Source: Streptomyces capillispiralis (lineage in GTDB: Bacteria; Actinomycetota; Actinomycetes; Streptomycetales; Streptomycetaceae). Taken from it: a stretch of 64,000 nt of DNA. Both the position numbers and the translations under genes were made by a program. Below are positions 26,446-34,393 of this stretch, piece after piece. Where the stretch lies: the NCBI RefSeq assembly GCF_007829875.1, contig NZ_VIWV01000001.1, positions 2,136,001-2,200,000 on the forward strand. Direction: 5' to 3'. Positions within the stretch are counted from its first letter, which is position 1, and the number at the start of each line of letters is the position of its first letter. The notes beneath the pieces were generated by a model that was not told where the DNA came from, searched no databases, and worked only from the letters and a program-made list of their open reading frames with translations.

Positions 26446-27258
26446 TCAGAAGCCCCCGTCGCCGAGGAACTCCGTGTCCTCGCCCTCCTCCTCCAGCGCC
26501 TGCCGGACCACGCGGAGGGCGAGGCCCTCGGGGTAGCCCTTGCGGGCGAGCATGCCCGCGAGGCGGCGGATCCGCTTGTCGCGGTCGAGCCCACGCGTCG
26601 CACGGAGCTTGCGGGAGACCAGTTCCCGCGCGGTCTCCTCCTCCTGCTCGGAGTCGAGCCGGGAGACGGCCGCGTCGATCAGCGTGGGGTCGACGCCCTT
26701 GGTGCGCAGTTCCTGGGCGAGCGCCCGCCGGGCGAGCCCCCGGCCGTGGTGCCGGGACTCCACCCAGGCGTCCGCGAAGGCGCTGTCGTTGATCAGTCCG
26801 ACCTCCTCGAACCGGGACAGCACTTCCTCGGCGGCCTCGTCCGGGATCTCCCGCTTGCGCAGGGCGTCGGCAAGCTGTTTGCGCGTGCGCGGGGTCCCGG
26901 TGAGCAGGCGCAGACAGATCGCCCGTGCCCGCTCGACCGGGTCCCCCGGAGGCTCCTCCCGCTCTGCCCTCGATGAGGAAGAGGCGTCTCCGTCCGCCGC
27001 GGCCGCCTCGCCGAAGTCCCGGCGCCTGCGCCCGCGTCCACCGCGCGACCCGCCGTCACGCGAGCCGCCCGCCCGTGCGCCCCCGGCACGCCGGCGGCCA
27101 CCACCGGAACCGGTGTCCCGGGGACCGCTCGCGTCGGTGCTGTCGTCGTACGCCGTGTCACCGCCCACGGCTGAGCCCTCGTCGCCTCCGGTGCCCCTCC
27201 CCCGTGGGGCGCCGGAGGCGGCGAACTCGTACTCGGCCCAGTCGGTTCGTCGGGTCAC
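26446..27258 (-). CDS. recX: Regulatory protein RecX, with long N-terminal extension
   Basis: This 270-residue protein has the RecX three-helix repeats in the C-terminal 165 residues (RARAICLRLLTGTPRTRKQLADAL, FADAWVESRHHGRGLARRAL), which bind and restrain RecA filaments. Residues 1-105 are a Gly/Arg/Ser/Asp-rich, probably disordered extension, longer than in most bacteria. The GTG start lies three bases after the recA stop, so the two are one operon. It ends six bases from the convergent rhodanese gene. Confidence 0.93.
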   Translation of the reverse strand: MTRRTDWAEYEFAASGAPRGRGTGGDEGSAVGGDTAYDDSTDASGPRDTGSGGGRRRAGGARAGGSRDGGSRGGRGRRRRDFGEAAAADGDASSSSRAEREEPPGDPVERARAICLRLLTGTPRTRKQLADALRKREIPDEAAEEVLSRFEEVGLINDSAFADAWVESRHHGRGLARRALAQELRTKGVDPTLIDAAVSRLDSEQEEETARELVSRKLRATRGLDRDKRIRRLAGMLARKGYPEGLALRVVRQALEEEGEDTEFLGDGGF

Positions 27259-27261
27259 GGG

Positions 27262-28380
27262 TCAGCTCTTGGCCGCCGCGGCCTTGGACTTGGTGGCCTT
27301 GGCCGCCGGGGCGGGCACCGCGGCCGCCTCCGGTGCGGTGGTGTCCGCCGCGTCCGCGGCCGGCTCGGCGGCCGGCGCCTCGGGCCGCACGCCGACGCCC
27401 AGCTTCTCCTTGATCTTCCGCTCGATCTCGTTGGCGAGGTCGGGGTTGTCCTTGAGGAAGTTGCGGGCGTTCTCCTTGCCCTGGCCGAGCTGGTCGCCCT
27501 CGTACGTGTACCAGGCACCGGCCTTGCGGACGAAGCCGTGCTCCACGCCCATGTCGATCAGGCCGCCCTCGCGGCTGATGCCCTGGCCGTAGAGGATGTC
27601 GAACTCGGCCTGCTTGAAGGGCGGTGCCACCTTGTTCTTGACGACCTTGCAGCGGGTGCGGTTGCCCACTGCCTCGGTGCCGTCCTTCAGGGTCTCGATG
27701 CGGCGAATGTCGATGCGCACCGAGGCGTAGAACTTCAGCGCCCGGCCACCGGTGGTGGTCTCCGGGGAGCCGAACATCACGCCGATCTTCTCGCGGAGCT
27801 GGTTGATGAAGATCGCGGTGGTCTTGGACTGGTTGAGCGCGCTGGTGATCTTCCGCAGGGCCTGGCTCATCAGGCGGGCCTGCAGACCCACGTGGCTGTC
27901 GCCCATCTCGCCCTCGATCTCGGCGCGGGGGACGAGCGCGGCGACGGAGTCGATGACGATGAGATCGAGGGCGCCGGAGCGGACCAGCATGTCCACGATC
28001 TCCAGGGCCTGCTCGCCGTTGTCCGGCTGGGACAGGATCAGGTTGTCGATGTCGACGCCGAGCTTCTTCGCGTACTCGGGGTCGAGGGCGTGCTCCGCGT
28101 CCACGAAGGCGACCTGGCCGCCGGCCTTCTGCGCGTTCGCCACCGCGTGCAGGGTCAGGGTGGTCTTACCGGAGGATTCCGGTCCGTAGATCTCCACCAC
28201 ACGGCCGCGCGGCAGGCCGCCGACGCCGAGGGCCACGTCGAGCGCGGTCGACCCGGTCGGGATGACCTCGATGGGCTCCATCGACCGCTCGCCCATGCGC
28301 ATGACCGCGCCTTTGCCGAATTGCCGTTCAATCTGTGCGAGCGCGGCGTCGAGCGCCTTCTCGCGGTCGGTTCCTGCCAT
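27262..28380 (-). CDS. recA: Recombinase RecA
   Basis: The 372-residue recombinase has Walker [10 protein letters not shown], Walker [11 protein letters not shown] and the L2-region [22 protein letters not shown]. Its C-terminal tail is Ala/Pro/Lys-rich rather than strongly acidic, a Streptomyces trait. The ATG at 28380 starts [14 protein letters not shown]. An upstream SOS-type box supports damage induction. It is co-transcribed with recX. Confidence 0.98.
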   Translation of the reverse strand: MAGTDREKALDAALAQIERQFGKGAVMRMGERSMEPIEVIPTGSTALDVALGVGGLPRGRVVEIYGPESSGKTTLTLHAVANAQKAGGQVAFVDAEHALDPEYAKKLGVDIDNLILSQPDNGEQALEIVDMLVRSGALDLIVIDSVAALVPRAEIEGEMGDSHVGLQARLMSQALRKITSALNQSKTTAIFINQLREKIGVMFGSPETTTGGRALKFYASVRIDIRRIETLKDGTEAVGNRTRCKVVKNKVAPPFKQAEFDILYGQGISREGGLIDMGVEHGFVRKAGAWYTYEGDQLGQGKENARNFLKDNPDLANEIERKIKEKLGVGVRPEAPAAEPAADAADTTAPEAAAVPAPAAKATKSKAAAAKS

Positions 28381-28469
28381 GGGTTCCACCCGATTTGCTT
28401 GTGTCGATCGCTTCACGTCAAAGACGCTAACGCCTGCCACTGACAACGCGCCCCGACGCACGTCCGGCC

Positions 28470-28478
28470 TGTGGATAA
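28470..28478 (-). promoter_or_regulatory. Perfect DnaA-box sequence upstream of recA
   Basis: TTATCCACA on the minus strand (TGTGGATAA on plus) lies about 90 bases upstream of recA, between the SOS-type box and the coding region. It is a single box and may be chance or a DnaA control site. Confidence 0.4.
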
Positions 28479-28545
28479 CGCGGGTGCATTCCTACCCGAA
28501 TTAGGGCAGAGCACCCGCCGTTGAGCCTCACCGGCTCTCCCATGA

Positions 28546-28557
28546 GAATGGATGTTC
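28546..28557 (-). promoter_or_regulatory. SOS (LexA) box of recA
   Basis: On the minus strand the sequence reads GAACATCCATTC, one mismatch from the GAAC-N4-GTTC LexA operator of Gram-positive bacteria. It lies about 165 bases upstream of the recA ATG. Confidence 0.75.
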
Positions 28558-28602
28558 GATTTTTGTGTCAAGCCGCACCCTCGCGGCGTGGCACCGGGCC
28601 CC

Positions 28603-28652
28603 GTCGACTTGCCCACTCGGAAAGTCGACGGTAACTTTCCCACCAGGAAAGT
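28603..28652. promoter_or_regulatory. Two adjacent operator palindromes before the HTH-ABC operon
   Basis: GTCGACTT-N11-AAGTCGAC (28603-28629) and ACTTTCC-N5-GGAAAGT (28634-28652) are perfect inverted repeats side by side, 28 bases before the first start codon of the operon. Half-sites share AAAGT. They fit binding by the regulator encoded at 29288. Confidence 0.6.
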
Positions 28653-28679
28653 AGAACGCCGTGTCGCACAGGGGAGGCG

Positions 28680-29291
28680 ATGGCCGTGAGTACGCCGGTG
28701 GATGCCGAACAGGCATGGAAGGACCTGCAGCGCATCCGGGTGCCGCAGGAGCGGGTGTACGACGAGATGGAGCGGTCGGGGTCCGGGGGCCCGGGTGCCA
28801 CCTACGCCGCGGCTGCCCTCATGTGGGCCTTCCTGGCCGGCGTGGGCCTGGACCTCCCCCTGTGGGGCGTCTGGCTGGCCGTCGCCGTCTACGTCGCGCT
28901 GCTGAGCGCGCTCCTCGCGATCCAAAGCCGCAGGAGCCGCATGCGGCTGCACCACTCCCGCTACAACAGGCGGACGTTCGTGACGTTCGCCGGAGGCGCG
29001 CTGGTGACCGGCGGGACGGCCCTGCTGGCCGGCCTGCTGGTCGAGCCGCTGGAGCCGCCGCTCGGCGGCCTGATCCGGGCGACGGTCACGACGGCCGCGT
29101 TCCTGCTGTTCACCGGGCCGGCGAGCCGCTGGGCGATCGGCTCGCTGCGGGGGCACGCGGCCCGGGCGGCCCACGGAGGTGCCGGCCACACCGGGCGGGC
29201 GGCCCACGGAGGTGCCGGCCACACCGGGCGGACGGCCCACGAAGGCGGGGACCACACCGACGGGGCACCGCGCGGAGGTGCGGACCGATGA
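28680..29291 (+). CDS. Membrane protein with His-rich C-terminal repeats
   Basis: This 203-residue protein has four hydrophobic segments in two pairs (about 42-60, 61-80, 100-122 and 127-147) around a basic loop (QSRRSRMRLHHSRYNRR). The C-terminal 45 residues are three 11-residue units (A-A-H-G-G-A-G-H-T-G-R type) carrying six histidines, and could bind metal. The ATG at 28680 has GGGGAGG upstream. The stop overlaps the regulator start (ATGA). Unknown function, likely linked to the regulator and ABC exporter. Confidence 0.78.
   Translation: MAVSTPVDAEQAWKDLQRIRVPQERVYDEMERSGSGGPGATYAAAALMWAFLAGVGLDLPLWGVWLAVAVYVALLSALLAIQSRRSRMRLHHSRYNRRTFVTFAGGALVTGGTALLAGLLVEPLEPPLGGLIRATVTTAAFLLFTGPASRWAIGSLRGHAARAAHGGAGHTGRAAHGGAGHTGRTAHEGGDHTDGAPRGGADR
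29166..29264 (+). repeat. 33-bp triplicate encoding a His-rich tail
   Basis: Two near-identical 33-bp units and a third diverged one encode A-A-H-G-G-A-G-H-T-G-R-like peptides at the end of the membrane protein. Confidence 0.8.
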
Positions 29292-29638
29292 GCACCCCCG
29301 CGGGCTTCGACGAGCTGATCCATCCCGCCACCCGGCTGTCGGTGGTCGCGCTGCTCGCCACCACCGAATGGGCGGAGTTCGCGTTCGTCCGCGACAGCCT
29401 CTCGCTCAGCGACTCCGCGCTGTCCAAACAGCTGCACACCCTGGAGGACGCCGGATATCTGGAAGTGCTGAAGGAGGGCGGCGGCCGCAAGCGGCGCACG
29501 AAGGTCCGGCTGACGGACCGCGGCCGCGCCGCGTTCGAGGGGCATGTGGCCGCGCTCCGGGCGATCGTCGAGGGTGCCGGGGCCCCCGGGGCCGAGTCCG
29601 GCCCGGCCGCGCGGCGGCCCGCGGAGGCGGGGCGATGA
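29288..29638 (+). CDS. Winged-helix (HTH_34/MarR-like) transcriptional regulator
   Basis: The 116-residue protein has a winged helix: ATRLSVVALLATTEWAEFAF, recognition helix SDSALSKQLHTLEDAGYLEV, and a basic wing GGGRKRRTKVRLTDRG. Regulators of this type often control the exporter next to them. The start (ATGA) and stop overlap both neighbours, so it is the second gene of a four-gene operon. The palindromes at 28603-28652 are its likely operator. Confidence 0.88.
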   Translation: MSTPAGFDELIHPATRLSVVALLATTEWAEFAFVRDSLSLSDSALSKQLHTLEDAGYLEVLKEGGGRKRRTKVRLTDRGRAAFEGHVAALRAIVEGAGAPGAESGPAARRPAEAGR

Positions 29639-30546
29639 CGGCCGCCGTCCCCGCCGACCGCACCGTCGTCCGGGCCCGCGACGTCCGTATGTCGTACGGC
29701 GCCGTCGACGTGCTCCACGGCGTCGATCTGGACATCCGCCGCGGCGAGGTCTTCGCCCTGCTCGGCCCCAACGGCGCGGGGAAGACCACCACCGTGGAGA
29801 TCCTCGAGGGCTTCCGGAAGCGGTCCGCCGGGGAGGTCCGCGTCCTCGGCGCGGACCCGGAGCGGGGTGACGACGCCTGGCGCGGCCGCATCGGACTGGT
29901 GCTGCAGTCCTGGCGCGACCACCGCCGCTGGCGGGTGGCCGAGCTCCTTGCGCACTTCGGGACCTACTACCCCGACCCGCGCGACCCGGTGGAGCTGCTG
30001 GGCCTGACCGGGCTGACGGGGCAGGCCGACCGGCGGGTGGAACTGCTGTCCGGCGGCCAGCGGCGGCGCCTGGACGTCGCACTCGGGATCGTCGGCCGGC
30101 CGGAGCTGCTCTTCCTCGACGAGCCGACCACCGGCTTCGACCCCGAGGCGCGGCACCGGTTCCACGCCCTGGTCGAACGGCTGGCCCGGGACGAAGGCGT
30201 CACCGTCCTGCTCACCACCCACGACCTGGCGGAGGCCGAACGGCTCGCGGACCGGATCGGCATGCTGGTCGGCGGCCGGATCCGGGCCTGCGGCACCCCG
30301 TCGGACCTGGCCCGGCAGGCCGCCGCACAGGCCGAGGTCCGCTGGACCGCCGACGACGGCACGCACCACCGCGAACGCACCGCGGACCCGTCCCGGCTGG
30401 TCTGGGAGATGCACCGGGACGCGGACGGGCCGATCGCCGGCCTGGAGGTCCGCCGCCCGACGCTGGAGGACACCTACCTGCACATGGTGCATCGGCACGC
30501 CGACGGCACGGACGGGGCCGCGGAGGGGGAGGAACGGATCGCATGA
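29635..30546 (+). CDS. ABC exporter ATP-binding protein
   Basis: The 303-residue ATPase of the drug or lantibiotic exporter (DrrA/CcmA) type has Walker A GPNGAGKTTT, signature LSGGQRRRLD, Walker B LLFLDEPTTGFD and switch LLTTHDLAEAE. A C-terminal domain of about 80 residues follows. Both ends overlap neighbours by four bases. It pairs with the permease encoded next. Confidence 0.94.
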   Translation: MTAAVPADRTVVRARDVRMSYGAVDVLHGVDLDIRRGEVFALLGPNGAGKTTTVEILEGFRKRSAGEVRVLGADPERGDDAWRGRIGLVLQSWRDHRRWRVAELLAHFGTYYPDPRDPVELLGLTGLTGQADRRVELLSGGQRRRLDVALGIVGRPELLFLDEPTTGFDPEARHRFHALVERLARDEGVTVLLTTHDLAEAERLADRIGMLVGGRIRACGTPSDLARQAAAQAEVRWTADDGTHHRERTADPSRLVWEMHRDADGPIAGLEVRRPTLEDTYLHMVHRHADGTDGAAEGEERIA

Positions 30547-31436
30547 CGAACGACACAGCCGGGGCACACCGGCCACAGGGGCCGCGCCGCCCGGCCTGGC
30601 GTACGGGGTGCCGACGCGGCGTCATCGAAGTGCGGCACCTGCTCCGCAACCCGAAGGAGATGTCGGGCCACGTCACCAATGTGGTCGTGGCCCTGCTGGT
30701 CGCCGCCTACATCAGCGACGACGTGCCAGGCACCGACACCCCGCTGGCCCATCTGGTGCTCGCGGGCTTCGCCGCCTACCTGCTGTTCCAGATCGGCCTG
30801 ATCAGCCTCCCGCAGATGCTCGTCACCGAGCGGGAGGAGGGTGTTCTGCTGCGGCTGCGCGCCACGCCCGGCGGGATACCGGCGTATCTCGTGGCCAAGT
30901 GCCTGCTGCTGGTCACCATGGCGACCGGCAGCCTGGCGCTGCTCCTGGGAGCCTCGGCGCTGCTGGTGGACGGTCCGCTGCCGCGCGACGGGGGCGGCTG
31001 GGTGACGCTGCTGTGGGTCACCGCGCTCGGTCTGCTGGCCGTCGTACCGCTGGGCGCCGCCCTGGGCGCCGTGCTGCCCAACCCGCGGGAGGCGCTGGCC
31101 CTGATCGTGCTGCCCGCCATGGGGCTGCTGATCACCTCCGGAGCGGTCTTCCCGATCACCTCGCTGCCCGTGCCGGTCCAGCAGGTGGCCGCCGTCTTCC
31201 CGCTGAAGTGGATGGCCCAGGGACTGCGTTCGGCGCTGCTGCCGGACGCCGCGCGGGCGGCGGAGCCGGCCGGTTCCTGGGAGCTGCCCATGGTCGCGCT
31301 GGTACTGGCCGCCTGGGCGGTCGTCGGGTTCCTCCTGGCGGTGCCCCTGCTGCGGCGCGCGGCCCGCCGGGAGTCCGGCTCCCGCCTGGCCGCGCGCCAC
31401 CGCAAGGCGGCGGAGAGCGGAGCGGTGCCCGCGTAG
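30543..31436 (+). CDS. ABC-2 type exporter permease
   Basis: The 297-residue permease has six membrane segments and an ABC-2 pattern, including NPREALALIVLPAMGLLITSGAVFPITSLP near the end. It starts with an ATGA overlap with the ATPase. The N- and C-termini are basic and cytoplasmic. The substrate is unknown; lipid, peptide or antibiotic are possible. Confidence 0.92.
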   Translation: MTNDTAGAHRPQGPRRPAWRTGCRRGVIEVRHLLRNPKEMSGHVTNVVVALLVAAYISDDVPGTDTPLAHLVLAGFAAYLLFQIGLISLPQMLVTEREEGVLLRLRATPGGIPAYLVAKCLLLVTMATGSLALLLGASALLVDGPLPRDGGGWVTLLWVTALGLLAVVPLGAALGAVLPNPREALALIVLPAMGLLITSGAVFPITSLPVPVQQVAAVFPLKWMAQGLRSALLPDAARAAEPAGSWELPMVALVLAAWAVVGFLLAVPLLRRAARRESGSRLAARHRKAAESGAVPA

Positions 31437-31465
31437 CCGGACCCCGCGCCGGTACGGGGCCCGGC
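31436..31465. terminator. Hairpin between convergent permease and AI-2E genes
   Basis: GCCGG-CCCCG pairs with CGGGG-CCGGC, with a one-base bulge on each side, in the 30 bases between the stops. Confidence 0.6.
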
Positions 31466-31466
31466 C

Positions 31467-32744
31467 TCAGGAGGCTCCCGAGTCCTCGCCGCGGGGCCGC
31501 ACCAGACGCGGCCGGCGGACCCACGGGAAACGGGCCCACGGGAGACGGACGCGCGCGAGGGTTCCCGGTTCTCCGCCGGGGCCCTGGTGCCCGTGCACAC
31601 GGGGATCGTCCGTGACGTCGTACCGCTTCACATAGGCGCCGAGGAACGCCTGGAGGGTGGCGATCGCGGGGATGGCGATCAGCGCGCCGACGGCACCGAG
31701 CAGGGCGGTGCCGGCGACGACCGAGCCGAAGGCGACCGCCGGGTGGATGTCGACGGTCCTGGCGGTCAGCTTGGGCTGCAGGACGTAGTTCTCGAACTGC
31801 TGGTAGAACACCACGAAGATCAGCACCCACAGCGCGTACCACGGGTCGACCGTGAAGGCGATCAGCATGGGCAGCGCACCCGCGAGATAGGTGCCGATGG
31901 TGGGGATGAACTGCGACACCAGTCCCACCCAGACGGCGAGGACGGGCGCGTAGGGCACCTCGAGGATCTCCAGCAGCACGAAGTGCGCCAGGCCGGAGAT
32001 CAGGGCCATCAGTCCGCGCGAGTACAGGTAGCCGCCGGTCTTGTTCACGGCGATCTCCCACGCGCGCAGCACCTCGGCCTGCCGGGCGGGCGGCAGCAGC
32101 GAGCAGACGGTGCGCCGCAGCCGCGGCCCGTCGGCGGCGAAGTAGAAGGAGAAGAGGCCCACGGTCAGCAGCTGGAAGAGACCGCCGAGGACCTGGGCGG
32201 ACACGTCGAGGACGCCGGTGGCGCTGTTCTGGACGTAGTTGCGCAGCCAGTCGGAGCGCAGCAGGCCCTCCTGGATGTCCACCCGCCGCAGCTCGGTGTG
32301 GAAGTGCGCGTTGACCCAGTTGATCACGGAGTCGAGGTAGTCCGGGAAGTCCTCGACGATCTTGATGATCTGGCCCGCCAGCATGGACCCGAGCAGGGTG
32401 ACGAAGCCCGCCGCCGTGATCAGTACGCCCAGGAAGACGAGGAACGTGCCCAGGCCCCGGCGCACCCCGCGCGCGGCCATCCAGCTCACCGCGGGTTCGA
32501 CGGCGAGCGCCAGGAAGAACGCGATCAGGACGTTGATCAGCAGCCCGGTGAGCTGGTGGAAGGCCCAGCTGCCGAGCTGGAACACGGCGATCAGCGCGAG
32601 CGCGAGCACCATGGCGCGCGGCAGCCAGCGCGGCATGCGGGCACCCGGCCGGGCCGTGGGGTCCACCGGGGGGCCGGCGGGCGGCGGCGCTCCGGGCGCG
32701 GTGGGATGCCGGGCTGCCTGCCCGGTCTCGTCAGTGGTTGCCAC
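31467..32744 (-). CDS. AI-2E family (UPF0118) membrane transporter
   Basis: The 425-residue protein has about eight hydrophobic segments with the family pattern (GLINVLIAFFLALAVEPAVSWM near the N-terminus and PKLTARTVDIHPAVAFGSVVAG near the C-terminus). It starts at GTG 32744. N- and C-terminal hydrophilic tails are Pro/Arg-rich. Members export or take up small solutes or AI-2, or act in Na+/H+ exchange; the substrate here is unknown. It is monocistronic and convergent with the ABC exporter operon. Confidence 0.88.
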   Translation of the reverse strand: MATTDETGQAARHPTAPGAPPPAGPPVDPTARPGARMPRWLPRAMVLALALIAVFQLGSWAFHQLTGLLINVLIAFFLALAVEPAVSWMAARGVRRGLGTFLVFLGVLITAAGFVTLLGSMLAGQIIKIVEDFPDYLDSVINWVNAHFHTELRRVDIQEGLLRSDWLRNYVQNSATGVLDVSAQVLGGLFQLLTVGLFSFYFAADGPRLRRTVCSLLPPARQAEVLRAWEIAVNKTGGYLYSRGLMALISGLAHFVLLEILEVPYAPVLAVWVGLVSQFIPTIGTYLAGALPMLIAFTVDPWYALWVLIFVVFYQQFENYVLQPKLTARTVDIHPAVAFGSVVAGTALLGAVGALIAIPAIATLQAFLGAYVKRYDVTDDPRVHGHQGPGGEPGTLARVRLPWARFPWVRRPRLVRPRGEDSGAS

Positions 32745-32804
32745 GGCTCAAGTCTCGCCCACACCGGCGGCGGGACGTCCGCCGCCCGTCGGTCTCTGTG
32801 ACGA

Positions 32805-32999
32805 TCAGCGCTTCTCCAGGGGGACGTGCATCACCGAGCAGACCACGTGCCAGACGTCCTTGGCGCTCCAGCCGGCCGCCAGGGCCTCGTGCACCGTGCG
32901 CCCGCCGAGCTCGGACATGACATGGTCCCGCGCGAAGGTGTCGGCATACCCCGCACCGAAGTGCTCCGTCATCCGCTCCCAGAAAACCGTCAACCGCAT
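32805..32999 (-). CDS. DUF3046 protein
   Basis: This 64-residue protein (MRLTVFWERMTEHFGAGYA, W-S-A-K-D-V-W-H-V-V-C) matches DUF3046, which is found near recA in Actinobacteria. Its function is unknown. It is compact, mixed alpha, with two Trp residues in the C-terminal half. The ATG at 32999 is the only good start. Confidence 0.85.
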   Translation of the reverse strand: MRLTVFWERMTEHFGAGYADTFARDHVMSELGGRTVHEALAAGWSAKDVWHVVCSVMHVPLEKR

Positions 33000-33077
33000 G
33001 CCCCCAGTATCCCGCCTGTGGGGGTGGCCCCGGGCCGGTGCGCCTGCGGGCACCACTTTGCCCCTACGGTCGGACCC

Positions 33078-34022
33078 ATGGCCGATACCGGAGCTGCCCC
33101 GACGCCCCCGACCTCCCCGCCGCAGGGCCCGCTCGCGCGGGCGGAGCGGTTCGTCTGGCTCACCGCGCGGGTGCTCGAACAGCACCTCTTCGCCCACCAC
33201 TTCCGGGACGGCGGTGCCGGCCCGGTGGAGCGGGCGCTGGACGCCTACCGCAACGAGGACGGCGGGTACGGTCACGGGCTGGAGCCCGATCTGCGCGGTC
33301 CGGTCAGCCAGCCGCTGCACACCGCCCGCGCGCTGCGGGTGCTGGACGCGGTGGGGCGCTGCGGCGGCCGCCGCGCGGAGGACGTCTGCCGCTACCTGAC
33401 GTCCGTCTCCACGGCGGACGGCGCGCTTCCGGCGATCCATCCCGGGCAGCGCGGCTATCCGGCGGCGCCCTTCGTGCCGGTCGTGGACGACCCGCCCGGG
33501 GAGCTGCTGGCCACCGGGCCGGTGGTGGGGCTGCTGCACCGCGGCGAGGTGTGGCACGCCTGGCTGTTCCGCGCCACGGACTTCTGCTGGCGGGCCGCGG
33601 AGTCGCTGGAGAGGTCCCACCCCTACGAGGTGGAGGCCGCGGTGGCGTTCCTGGACAACGCCCCCGACCGCGCCCGCGCGGAGGCCGCCGCCGACCGGCT
33701 GGGCCGTCTGGTACGCCGGCAGCGGCTCGCGGCACTCGACCCGGACGACCTCGACGCGTACCCGGTGGCGCCGGGCTACGCCCCGCGCGAGCACCACTTC
33801 CCGCACGACTACGCGCGGACGCCGCACTCCCTGGCGCGCGCGTGGTTCACGGACGAGGAGATGGCACGCTCCCTGGACTTCCTCGCGGCCGAGCAGCAGG
33901 AGGACGGCGGCTGGCCCGTGCGGTGGCGCCAGTGGGCCCCGGGTCCCTCTCTGGAGGCGCGCTCCATGGTGACGATCGACGCCCTGCGCACGCTGGAGGC
34001 GTACGGCCGCCCCGTCCGCTGA
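33078..34022 (+). CDS. Prenyltransferase/squalene-cyclase-fold repeat protein
   Basis: The 314-residue protein has a six-hairpin toroid pattern with QW-like motifs (EDGGYGHGLEPDLRGP, EQQEDGGWPVRWRQW) as in terpene cyclase or prenyltransferase-type repeats. I do not see a DxDD or DDxxD catalytic motif, so it may bind or modify rather than cyclise. It stands alone, with a perfect hairpin after the gene. The ATG at 33078 is chosen by context. Confidence 0.72.
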   Translation: MADTGAAPTPPTSPPQGPLARAERFVWLTARVLEQHLFAHHFRDGGAGPVERALDAYRNEDGGYGHGLEPDLRGPVSQPLHTARALRVLDAVGRCGGRRAEDVCRYLTSVSTADGALPAIHPGQRGYPAAPFVPVVDDPPGELLATGPVVGLLHRGEVWHAWLFRATDFCWRAAESLERSHPYEVEAAVAFLDNAPDRARAEAAADRLGRLVRRQRLAALDPDDLDAYPVAPGYAPREHHFPHDYARTPHSLARAWFTDEEMARSLDFLAAEQQEDGGWPVRWRQWAPGPSLEARSMVTIDALRTLEAYGRPVR

Positions 34023-34045
34023 GCGACGTCCCTGCGCGTCCCCCC

Positions 34046-34065
34046 GCGTCCCCGCGCGGGGACGC
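34046..34065. terminator. Hairpin between the cyclase-fold gene and azlD
   Basis: A perfect 8-bp stem GCGTCCCC / GGGGACGC with a GCGC loop lies between convergent genes. Confidence 0.7.
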
Positions 34066-34084
34066 CGAAGCCGCGGCCGCCGCC

Positions 34085-34393
34085 TCATCCGCCCAGGGCT
34101 CGCACCCCCGCCGTAACGACGACGGCCGATGCGACGACGAGCAGGAACGGGGCGCGCAGCACCAGGGCCACGGCGGCCGCCGCCACCCCCGCCGCCCGGG
34201 CGTCCAGGACCAGCGCCTGGCCGTCGGAGAACGTCTGCTGGGCCGTCAGGGCGGCGAGCAGGGCGACCGGCAGCAGCGCGGCGAGGCGCCGCACGACGGG
34301 CCGTTCCAGGGCCCCGGCGGGCACCAGCAGCCCGGCGAGTTTGACGGCGTAGCAGCCGACGGCCGTCACGCCGATCGCGATCCAGATGTTCAA
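34085..34393 (-). CDS. azlD: AzlD-family branched-chain amino acid export subunit
   Basis: The 102-residue membrane protein has four hydrophobic helices. It starts at TTG 34393, which overlaps the azlC stop (TTGA), as usual for azlCD pairs. It forms the small subunit of a branched-chain amino acid (azaleucine) exporter with AzlC. Confidence 0.88.
   Translation of the reverse strand: MNIWIAIGVTAVGCYAVKLAGLLVPAGALERPVVRRLAALLPVALLAALTAQQTFSDGQALVLDARAAGVAAAAVALVLRAPFLLVVASAVVVTAGVRALGG

Noticed and set aside
29166..29264. Direct repeats as a possible mobile-element footprint
   Set aside because: They are in-frame coding repeats without target duplication or transposase.
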